From Gemmatimonadaceae bacterium (GTDB taxonomy: Bacteria; Gemmatimonadota; Gemmatimonadetes; Gemmatimonadales; Gemmatimonadaceae): a stretch of 5,951 nucleotides of DNA. The stretch is taken from positions 1 through 5,951 of the forward strand of contig JALOPO010000289.1 in assembly GCA_025453855.1 (NCBI GenBank). The letters run 5' to 3'. Position numbers and translations under genes: made by a program. Below are positions 1-4,852 of the stretch, piece after piece. Numbering within the stretch: the first letter of the stretch is position 1; each line of letters starts with the position of its first letter. The notes under the pieces are model-generated. The model was not told the origin of the DNA. It searched no databases and saw only the letters and a list, made by a program, of their open reading frames with translations.

Positions 1-163
1 TCATCGCCGCCGGCCCGATCGCGCGCATCGGGATCGCGCCCGCGAGCTTCGCGATCGTGGCACTGTCCATGGAGATCGGCGCGGCCGCCGCGGGCTTCGA
101 CGCGCGCTGGGCGTGCAGCCCGGCCGCCGCGAGGACGACGAGGGTGATGGTGCGTGCGTGCAT
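1..163 (-). CDS. Secreted BNR/sortilin-like repeat protein, N-terminal fragment
   Basis: Only the first 54 codons are visible; the gene runs off the left edge. From the ATG at 163 the product starts MHARTITLVVLAAAGLHAQ, which reads as a short signal peptide: Arg in the n-region, a hydrophobic run at residues 6-15, and likely cleavage near residues 18-21. An Ala-rich stretch follows, then AIPMRAIGPAAM at residues 43-54. An 'IGPA.M' segment just after the signal peptide is what I recall from the start of the first beta-propeller in secreted VPS10/sortilin-type BNR proteins of Gemmatimonadota and Acidobacteriota. The start is chosen because it sits directly before the signal peptide. No strong Shine-Dalgarno is visible (CCGAGA lies just upstream). 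An overlapping longer minus-strand frame with a GTG at 252 is Arg/Ser/Pro-rich and has no export signal, so I treat it as a shadow. The gene is divergent from the M20D gene. The family call rests on few residues and is supported by a clear relative at the right edge. Confidence 0.62.
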   Translation of the reverse strand, partial: MHARTITLVVLAAAGLHAQRASKPAAAAPISMDSATIAKLAGAIPMRAIGPAAM

Positions 164-231
164 GTCTCGGAAGCGGGGAGGGAGCGGAGCGCGCGGAGCG
201 GGCCGCTGCAATTGACGCGGAGCGCGCGGTG

Positions 232-473
232 AACGGCAACGGCCGCCGGCACGGAGGGCGCGGGGACGAACCACCGTCAGCACGGAGGCGCGGCGACCAA
301 CCGGAGAACGGAGGACGCACGCGGCTGCACGCGTGGGGCTCGGAACTCCGCGCGCGGGCGGGACCCAGCAGACAGCTGTCTGCAGTGGTCCCGCATGCAC
401 GACGGCTCCTGCAGGCGGGAACTCCCTCCTCCCGTACGTCCCCGCTCCTCCGTGCTGACGGCAGTTGCCGTTC
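232..473. repeat. Diverged inverted and direct intergenic repeat cluster
   Basis: The 15-mer CCGTCAGCACGGAGG at 274-288 has a perfect inverted copy at 447-461. GAACGGCAAC at 232-241 has a perfect inverted copy at 464-473. Read as reverse complement, about 40 bp ending at 473 align with the plus strand from 232 through about 270 with only a handful of mismatches and one gap. A direct copy on the left is GCACGGAGG at 249-257 and again at 280-288, each followed by similar GC-rich sequence ending in AACC. Short ACGGAG/CCGGAG units continue to about 316. The copies are imperfect, which suggests old or mosaic extragenic repeats. The inverted copies flank the palindrome at 358-394. Confidence 0.6.
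358..394. promoter_or_regulatory. 37-bp imperfect palindrome, possible operator
   Basis: The core GCAGACAGCTGTCTGC at 368-383 is a perfect 16-bp palindrome. It is flanked by a second pair of perfect 8-bp arms, GCGGGACC at 358-365 and GGTCCCGC at 387-394, with a CA/AGT asymmetric bulge between the inner and outer arms. It sits centrally in the divergent promoter region, roughly 195 bp from the left gene's start and 214 bp from the right gene's start. The centre ACA-GC-TGT has the shape of BlaI/CopY-type operators (ACA-N2-TGT), but no such regulator is in the window. It could be an operator for a dimeric repressor, a hairpin at the end of a small RNA, or part of the surrounding repeat family. 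The symmetry is seen directly; the function is inferred. Confidence 0.45.
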
Positions 474-594
474 CCCACGACCTCCGCGTTCGCCGCAGCG
501 GCTCGTCCCCGCGTCCCCCGCCGAGGATGACAGGGGCCGGACCGCAACGGCGAAGCGCCGGAGTACGTTGACCAGAGGTCCTGCCACCCTGCCC

Positions 595-600
595 GGAGGT
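595..600 (+). promoter_or_regulatory. Ribosome binding site of the M20D gene
   Basis: GGAGGT lies seven bases before the ATG at 608. It matches the anti-Shine-Dalgarno core fully and fixes the start that gives an intact signal peptide. It argues against the longer out-of-frame reading that covers this region. Confidence 0.8.
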
Positions 601-607
601 CGCCCGC

Positions 608-2314
608 ATGTCCTCGCTGTCGTTTGCCCGTGCCCTCGTCGCCGCCGGTGCGGCGCTCGTGCTCGCGAGCCCCGTCGTCGCCCAGCTGCCGGGGCTCCAG
701 GCCCCCGCGGAGTCGGTGCCGCCGCGCCCGACCGACTGGCCGCTGGATCCGCGGCTCGAACGGCTCAAGGCCGAGGCGGCGACGAAGATCGACGCGCGGG
801 CGAAGATGATCCAGGAGATCATCGACCAGGTCTTCAGCTTCGGCGAACTCGGCATGCAGGAGGTCGAGACGTCGAAGTTCCTCACCGAGCTGCTCGAGAA
901 GAACGGCTTCACCGTGCAGCGCGGCGTGGCGGGCATCCCCACCGCATGGGTCGCCACCTGGGGGAGCGGCAAGCCGGTGATCTCGCTCGGCAGCGACATC
1001 GACGGCATCCCGCAGAGCAACCAGAAGCCGGCCGTCGGCTACCGCGACCAGCTGGTCACCGGCGCACCCGGCCACGGCGAGGGGCACAACAGCGGGCAGG
1101 CGGTGAACATCGCCGCGGCGCTCGTCGTGAAGGAGCTCATGCAGCGCGAGAAGATCGCCGGCACGCTCCAGCTCTGGCCCGGCGTGGCCGAGGAGCAGAT
1201 GGCGGGGAAGGCGCACCTCGTGCGCGCCGGCGTCTTCAAGGACGTCGACGTCGTCCTCTTCACGCACGTCTCGAGCGACTTCGGCACGAGCTGGGGCCAG
1301 AGCCAGTCGCTCGCCATGGTGAGCGCCGAGTTCCGCTTCAGGGGGCAGAGCTCGCACGCCGCCGGCGCGCCGTGGCGCGGCAAGAGCGCGCTCGACGCGG
1401 TGATGCTCATGGGCCAGGGGTGGGAGTACCACCGCGAGCACATGGAGCTCCCGCAGCGCTCGCACTACGTGATCAAGGACGGCGGCGACCAGCCCAACGT
1501 GGTGCCGAGCACCGCCAGCATCTGGTTCTACTTCCGCGAGCGCGACTACGAGCGCGTGCAGAAGATGTTCGAGGATGCGAAGCGCATCGCGCGCGGCGCG
1601 GCGATGATGGCCGACGTGCAGCTCGACACGGTCGTGGTGCTCGGCTCGGGGTGGAGCGGCCACTTCAACCGCGCCGTGGCCGAGGCGATGGGGCGCAACA
1701 TCCGGGCGGTCGGCATGCCGAAGTGGGACTCGCTCGACGTCGCCTTCGCCAAGGGCGTGCAGACGGAGCTCGGCGTCGGCGCCAACGGACTCGGGACGGT
1801 GCCGCGCACCCTGAGTGGCCCGGTGCGTGCCGCAGCGATGACCGGCGGTGGAAGCGACGACATCGGCGACGTGAGCTGGAACGTCCCCACGATCACGCTC
1901 CGCTATCCGAGCAACATCCCCGGCACGCCGGGGCACAACTGGGCCGATGGCATCGCCATGGCCACGCCGGTGGCGCACAAGGGCGCGGTGGCCGGTGCCA
2001 AGGCGCAGGCGATGACGGTGCTCGACCTCCTCCTCACGCCGCAGATGGTGGCCAGCGCGTGGAGCTACTTCACCGACGAGCAGACGAAGACGACCAAGTA
2101 CAAGTCGTTCCTCGGTGCGAGCGACGGCCCGCCGGTGCACCTGAACGCCGAGATCATGGCGCGCTTCCGGCCCGAGATGCGGAAGTACTACTACGACCCG
2201 AAGAAGTATCGCAGCTACCTCGAGCAGCTCGGCATCCAGTACCCGACGCTCCGCCAGAAGACGCCCCCCGCGATCCCGACCTCCGACGCCGGCGCGTCGA
2301 CGACGCGGCAGTGA
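608..2314 (+). CDS. Secreted M20D metallo-amidohydrolase (AbgB-like)
   Basis: A 568-aa enzyme expected to hydrolyse an amide or peptide bond to a small carboxylated product. The closest characterised relative is the AbgB subunit of p-aminobenzoyl-glutamate hydrolase (about 480 aa, cytoplasmic). The start has an ideal ribosome site, GGAGGT at 595-600, seven bases before the ATG. Residues 1-25 form a signal peptide with likely cleavage at VVA-QL, so the enzyme is probably periplasmic or outer-membrane associated. Landmarks are GELGMQEVETS (79-89), GSDIDGIP (128-135), a metal-site motif GHGEGHN (155-161), the catalytic/metal Glu pair in GVAEEQ (192-197), SHAAGAPW of the dimerisation domain (249-256), GGGSDDIGDVSW (413-424) and the final histidine ligand region GHNWADG to AHKG (442-459). 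After about residue 475, a roughly 90-aa Tyr/Lys-rich tail (NAEIMARFRPEMRKYYYDPKKY, 513-534) extends the usual domain. Odd: Glu158 stands where M20D relatives usually carry Cys in the HACGHD/GHxCGHN motif. The gene looks monocistronic. The substrate cannot be told from sequence. Confidence 0.9.
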   Translation: MSSLSFARALVAAGAALVLASPVVAQLPGLQAPAESVPPRPTDWPLDPRLERLKAEAATKIDARAKMIQEIIDQVFSFGELGMQEVETSKFLTELLEKNGFTVQRGVAGIPTAWVATWGSGKPVISLGSDIDGIPQSNQKPAVGYRDQLVTGAPGHGEGHNSGQAVNIAAALVVKELMQREKIAGTLQLWPGVAEEQMAGKAHLVRAGVFKDVDVVLFTHVSSDFGTSWGQSQSLAMVSAEFRFRGQSSHAAGAPWRGKSALDAVMLMGQGWEYHREHMELPQRSHYVIKDGGDQPNVVPSTASIWFYFRERDYERVQKMFEDAKRIARGAAMMADVQLDTVVVLGSGWSGHFNRAVAEAMGRNIRAVGMPKWDSLDVAFAKGVQTELGVGANGLGTVPRTLSGPVRAAAMTGGGSDDIGDVSWNVPTITLRYPSNIPGTPGHNWADGIAMATPVAHKGAVAGAKAQAMTVLDLLLTPQMVASAWSYFTDEQTKTTKYKSFLGASDGPPVHLNAEIMARFRPEMRKYYYDPKKYRSYLEQLGIQYPTLRQKTPPAIPTSDAGASTTRQ

Positions 2315-2355
2315 GGCAGGGCCGCACCGGACCGCACGACGTGCCGAACCGCGGG

Positions 2356-2514
2356 GTCGCGATGATGCGAAGGGGACGCGATGCTCCGCGAAGGACTGCC
2401 GACTGACCTGATGATGCTGACGGCGCATGCGGATTCGCCCGCATGCGCCGTCAGCATCACCAGGGCCGTGCGCTCTTCATCGCGGGCATCGCGTCCCCTT
2501 CGCATCATCGCGAC
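2356..2514. repeat. Nested long inverted repeat, 159 bp
   Basis: The outer arms, 2356-2384 and 2486-2514, are perfect 29-bp reverse complements (start GTCGCGATGATGCG, end CGCATCATCGCGAC). Just inside them CCGCGA at 2386-2391 pairs with TCGCGG at 2480-2485. About 15 to 20 unpaired or poorly paired bases on each side then lead into the inner hairpin at 2407-2464. The whole forms a two-tier cruciform or RNA structure with a small terminal loop. No flanking target-site duplication is evident, and no transposase is nearby. It resembles a BIME- or MITE-like extragenic element, but the family is not one I recognise. Confidence 0.75.
2407..2464. terminator. Strong hairpin, probable bidirectional terminator
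   Basis: Arms 2412-2432 and 2439-2459 are perfect 21-bp reverse complements closed by the six-base loop ATTCGC. The pairing resumes after one A-C mismatch with CCTG at 2407-2410 and CAGG at 2461-2464, giving 26-base arms. The position between two convergent genes suits a bidirectional terminator. There is no U-tract on either strand, so it would be an atypical, GC-rich intrinsic terminator or only a barrier to read-through. The arm itself contains the palindrome GCATGC. The structure is certain; the terminator role is inferred. Confidence 0.5.
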
Positions 2515-2586
2515 TCGCCGTTCATCGCGCCTCCTCCGCCTCAGCGCGACCCACCGTGCATCGCGCCCCACCCCGCATCATCGCGG
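2477..2586. repeat. CATCGCG short-motif cluster
   Basis: The heptamer CATCGCG occurs six times in 110 bp, near 2478, 2487, 2505, 2523, 2559 and 2579. Two of these are inside the longer GCATCATCGCG (2502-2512 and 2575-2585). The reverse form CGCGATG occurs twice in the left arm of the large inverted repeat (2358-2364 and 2377-2383). Spacing is irregular, from 9 to 36 bp, so this is not a CRISPR or a strict tandem repeat. It extends the palindromic element toward the MscS-like gene. Confidence 0.55.
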
Positions 2587-2618
2587 CCGGCAGTCCCCGC
2601 CCCCGCGACGCGCGACGA

Positions 2619-3422
2619 TCAGCGCCGCACCACCTCGTCCAGGAAGACGCTGTTGCCGAGCGAGACGACGACGTCGTCGTCCTGCGCCACCAGCGTCTGC
2701 GTGCTCGTGATCGCGCGCAGCACGCCGCGCCGCCCGCCGACCTCGATCACGTCGCCGGGGGTGAAGACCTTCCGCGCATAGAAGCCGGCCAGGATGTTGC
2801 GCGTCACCTCGCGCGAGCCGAAGCCGATCGAGAAGGCGAAGGCCAGCGCGAAGCCGCCGAGCAGGCAGGCGGTGACGATGCGCACCATCGCCGTGTCGAA
2901 TTCCAGCTGGCCCACCGCCATCGCCCCCACCACGAAGATCACGAAGGCCGAGGTGATGCTCCCGAGCGGCTTCGCGAACTCGATCCCCGACTCGGTGGCG
3001 GCGCGCTCCACCGCCGCGCCGGCGAAGCGGCTCAGCATCCCGCCGATGACGAGCAGGAGGAGCGCCGCGATCAGCTTCGGGAGGTACGCGAAGAGCGCCC
3101 CGATGGCCGACGAGATCGCGACCAGCCCGTACGCATCGGCGGCGACACGCGTGAAGAGGAGCAGCAGCAGGTAGTAGATGATCCGCGGCAGCCAGACGCT
3201 CGGCGGCTGCGTGACGCCGACACGGCGCAGCATCGAGTCGGTGCCCGTGCGCTGCAGGAGCCGCTCGATCGGGAGCCGCGCGAGGACGCGGCGCAGGATC
3301 CGCTCGATGAGGAGCGCGATCAGGAGGAGCGCGACGAGCGCCACCACGGCGACGATCACCTTGGGCACGGCGTCGACGACGAGGGCGACGAGCGCCTCGA
3401 CGATCTGGCGGAGCTGGTTCAT
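2619..3422 (-). CDS. Short MscS-family mechanosensitive channel-like protein
   Basis: A 267-aa inner-membrane protein. Hydrophobic segments lie near residues 17-40, 80-97, 108-130, 155-172 and 180-202. The last of these runs into a Gly/Ala-rich, pore-lining-type helix that ends FGSREVTRNILAGFYARKVF (201-220). This aligns by eye with MscS TM3 and the start of its beta domain. The beta domain follows: TPGDVIEVGGRRGVLRAITS (221-240), then VVVSLGNSVF (251-260), which corresponds to the MscS 'IxIPNxxI' strand. The protein stops there and lacks the C-terminal alpha/beta cage and barrel of E. coli MscS (286 aa), while gaining extra N-terminal membrane segments. Its ATG overlaps the sigma gene's stop in the sequence ATGA, so it is probably translated by coupling; its own Shine-Dalgarno is weak. 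The likely role is tension-gated solute release in osmotic downshift or an envelope sensor. Channel activity is inferred from family. Confidence 0.85.
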   Translation of the reverse strand: MNQLRQIVEALVALVVDAVPKVIVAVVALVALLLIALLIERILRRVLARLPIERLLQRTGTDSMLRRVGVTQPPSVWLPRIIYYLLLLLFTRVAADAYGLVAISSAIGALFAYLPKLIAALLLLVIGGMLSRFAGAAVERAATESGIEFAKPLGSITSAFVIFVVGAMAVGQLEFDTAMVRIVTACLLGGFALAFAFSIGFGSREVTRNILAGFYARKVFTPGDVIEVGGRRGVLRAITSTQTLVAQDDDVVVSLGNSVFLDEVVRR

Positions 3423-4306
3423 GCGCCGTCCGGGGTGGAGTCGGGGCCGCTCGCATCGCGGCCGGTGTCGGTGGAAGGCCGCGCGCCGCGACGACGGGGG
3501 TCGCGGGCGGCCAGGTCGCGCACGCGTGCCGTGCGCCCCTCGTCGAGCATCTCGAACGGGATGCGCAGCAGCTCGAGGAGCGCGGTGGCCGGCGCGATCA
3601 GCGTGAGCCCGGTCAGCTCGCCGGCGAGGACGCGCCGCCCGATGGCGCGCTCCACGCGGTCGACGAAGCGCGCATCGGCGTCGAGGTCGAAGTCGCGCAG
3701 CTGCTCGACCGGCGTCCCCGCCTCGTCGTCCGGCACGGCGGGGTCCGGTTCAATCCAGCGCTGCCGGAACTGCTCGCGGCCGCGCTTGATCCGCATCTTC
3801 ACCGCCGACAGCGAGACGTTGAGCTGCCCGGCGATCTCCTCGTACGAGAGGCCGTCGGCATCGCGCAGCATGAGCGGCACCCGGAGCGTGTCGGTCATCC
3901 CGTCGAGCACGCGCAGGATGCGCGTCCGCTCGTCGTAGCTCTCGATCGCCACCTCGGCGTCGGGCGCGGTGGCCACCGCCGCCTCGTGCTCGGTCTCGAG
4001 CTCGTCGAGGTCCATGAAGGAGGCGCCGCGCCGCTTGCGCAGGTAGTTCATGCAGTGATTCACCTTGATCGTGCGCAGCCAGGTCCGGAACCGTGCCCGC
4101 TGCTCGAAGCGCGGGAGCGCGAAGTAGGCCTTCACGAAGACCTCCTGGGCGAGGTCCTCGGCGTCGGCATCGGAGCGGCTCAGCACGCGACAGTTGGCGA
4201 GCACGAAGTTCTGGTGCCGCTTCACCAGCGCCTCGAACGGCCGGGGGTCGTGACGGTCGGTCACGAAGCGCCGCACCAGCTCCTCGTCCTCGTCGGGACC
4301 GTCCAC
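3419..4306 (-). CDS. ECF-type RNA polymerase sigma factor with C-terminal extension
   Basis: A 295-aa RpoE-like sigma factor that would direct RNA polymerase to a stress regulon. Region 2 spans about residues 24-94 and includes the core-binding motif DAEDLAQEVFVKAY (48-61) and FRTWLRTI (73-80), followed by the basic segment YLRKRRG. A linker (about 95-125) leads to region 4 (about 128-184), with the helix-turn-helix LSYEEIAGQLNVSLSAVKMR (153-172). Typical ECF sigmas end near here, at about 180-200 aa. This one continues for about 110 residues: an acidic stretch, then DADARFVDRVERAIGRRV, a moderately hydrophobic segment LTGLTLIAPATALLELL (231-247), and a basic, disordered-looking tail. The start is a GTG at 4306, supported by GGGAG six bases upstream; the next Met is at residue 86, too far in. 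The gene heads a unit with the MscS-like gene (4-bp overlap). No zinc-finger anti-sigma gene (HxxxCxxC) follows, so control may rest in the extension or elsewhere. Confidence 0.92.
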   Translation of the reverse strand: MDGPDEDEELVRRFVTDRHDPRPFEALVKRHQNFVLANCRVLSRSDADAEDLAQEVFVKAYFALPRFEQRARFRTWLRTIKVNHCMNYLRKRRGASFMDLDELETEHEAAVATAPDAEVAIESYDERTRILRVLDGMTDTLRVPLMLRDADGLSYEEIAGQLNVSLSAVKMRIKRGREQFRQRWIEPDPAVPDDEAGTPVEQLRDFDLDADARFVDRVERAIGRRVLAGELTGLTLIAPATALLELLRIPFEMLDEGRTARVRDLAARDPRRRGARPSTDTGRDASGPDSTPDGA

Positions 4307-4444
4307 CGCCGACTCCCGCGTGCAAGGGTGAACACCGCGCGTCGCCCAGCGGTCACATGGACCGGCACGCGCGGGCCGGTCGCGTGGAGAATATCACCAT
4401 GCGCGTCGTGTGACTTCACCGGCGCGCACCGTGTCTCCCCTCGC
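4307..4444. promoter_or_regulatory. Divergent promoter spacer, sigma factor and response regulator
   Basis: This 138-bp gap must hold the promoters of both divergent genes. It has the only noticeable AT-richer stretch nearby, GAGAATATCACCAT at 4387-4400. That contains possible -10 elements on either strand (TATCAC on plus, TATTCT on minus), but no clear -35 partner. Inverted pairs here are ACCGGC/GCCGGT (4361-4366 and 4375-4380), CATGG/CCATG (4356-4360 and 4397-4401) and GTCACA/TGTGAC (4352-4357 and 4409-4414). They are loosely nested but not coaxial. They could be operator half-sites or chance in GC-rich DNA. Confidence 0.4.
4313..4317 (-). promoter_or_regulatory. Ribosome binding site supporting the sigma GTG start
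   Basis: On the minus strand GGGAG lies six bases before the GTG at 4306. This supports GTG as initiator in the absence of any upstream ATG in frame. Confidence 0.55.
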
Positions 4445-4852
4445 ATGACACCGCGCCCGACCCCGATCCCGGCCACCCCGGACGCCCCCCCGATCCTCGT
4501 CGTTGACGACGACCCCCTCGTACGCCGCACCATCGTGCACGCGCTCACCGCCGAGGGGTGGCCGGTCCTCGACATCGGCTCCCCGCTCGCCGCGTCGGCG
4601 ATCGTGACGCCGATCCGTGCGCTCGTCACCGACATGCACATGCCGGAGCTCGACGGCTACGAGCTCGCGAGCACGTTGCGCGCCCGCCACCCGGGGCTCC
4701 CCACGCTCATCCTCTCCGGCTCGCACGGCGCGCGCGTGGGGGTCGTCGCGGGCGCCGGCCCGGTGACCTTCCTCCCCAAGCCGTTCCGCGCCCCGACGCT
4801 GCGCCGCTGCATCCGCGCGCTCCTCGACGCCGCGGCCGTCGCGGTCAGCTGA
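4445..4852 (+). CDS. Stand-alone receiver-domain response regulator
   Basis: A 135-aa protein made of a single CheY-like receiver domain after a Pro-rich leader (residues 2-16). The beta-1 strand ILVVDDD (17-23) supplies the acidic pocket. The phospho-acceptor is Asp63 in LVTDMHMPELDG. The conserved switch Ser is Ser91 in LILSGS, and the conserved Lys is Lys112 in FLPKPF. No output domain follows, so it would act by protein-protein interaction or as a phosphate relay. The ATG at 4445 is the only good start: the same frame stays open far upstream, antisense to the sigma gene, but that part is not receiver-like. No Shine-Dalgarno is visible (GTGTCTCCCCTCGC precedes), so it may be leaderless or weakly translated. 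It is divergent from the sigma gene and overlaps the converging BNR-like gene by 8 bp. No histidine kinase is in the window. Confidence 0.9.
   Translation: MTPRPTPIPATPDAPPILVVDDDPLVRRTIVHALTAEGWPVLDIGSPLAASAIVTPIRALVTDMHMPELDGYELASTLRARHPGLPTLILSGSHGARVGVVAGAGPVTFLPKPFRAPTLRRCIRALLDAAAVAVS

Larger units (their letters stand above)
164..607. other. Divergent intergenic region with repeats
   Basis: These 444 bp separate the divergent starts of the BNR-like gene and the M20D gene. They contain no convincing gene: the open frames across them are Arg/Pro/Ala-rich and lack a start with a ribosome site. Visible contents are a 37-bp imperfect palindrome at 358-394, diverged CACGGAGG-type direct repeats around 249-316, inverted counterparts around 447-473, and the M20D ribosome site at 595-600. 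Promoters for both genes must lie here, but I see no clear -35/-10 pair. TTGACG at 212-217 and TTGACC at 568-573 lack a good -10 partner. Confidence 0.8.
2315..2618. other. Convergent intergenic region, palindromic DNA
   Basis: These 304 bp lie between the stop codons of the M20D gene (plus) and the MscS-like gene (minus). I see no credible gene. The short open frames on both strands translate the same inverted repeat, giving the same 'ASPSHHRD' string from either direction, which marks them as artefacts of repeat DNA. The interval is dominated by the nested inverted repeat at 2356-2514, followed by CATCGCG-containing units up to 2586. A plausible role is transcription termination for both converging genes. 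Confidence 0.8.

Noticed and set aside
1..252. 83-aa minus-strand frame starting at a GTG at 252
   Set aside because: It is Arg/Ser/Pro-rich with no export signal. The neighbouring frame from the ATG at 163 gives a proper signal peptide and a BNR-family start.
568..596. TTGACC as a -35 element for the M20D gene
   Set aside because: There is no acceptable -10 at 16-18 bp spacing, and that position overlaps the ribosome binding site.
154..2406. 750-aa plus-strand open frame covering the M20D gene in another frame
   Set aside because: It is Arg/Ala/Gly-rich with no recognisable domain, and its start has no ribosome site. The 608-2314 frame in the same DNA has a signal peptide and M20D motifs, so this is a GC-driven shadow.
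2356..2514. Insertion sequence
   Set aside because: It is too short for a transposase, there is none in the window, and no target-site duplication flanks the inverted repeat. A non-autonomous element remains possible.
2477..2586. Possible CRISPR array
   Set aside because: The repeat unit is only 7 bp, the spacing is irregular, and no spacer-length units or cas genes are present.
2381..2781. Small plus-strand frames in and after the palindrome
   Set aside because: They translate the inverted repeat itself, giving the same peptide string from both strands, and then run antisense into the MscS-like gene.
2427..3938. 503-aa plus-strand open frame antisense to the MscS and sigma genes
   Set aside because: It has low-complexity Arg/Asp/His-rich content, begins inside the palindrome, and lies opposite two genes with clear domains.
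3986..4444. N-terminal extension of the response regulator in the same open frame
   Set aside because: It is antisense to conserved sigma region 2, not receiver-like, and crosses the divergent promoter spacer. The receiver domain is complete from the ATG at 4445.
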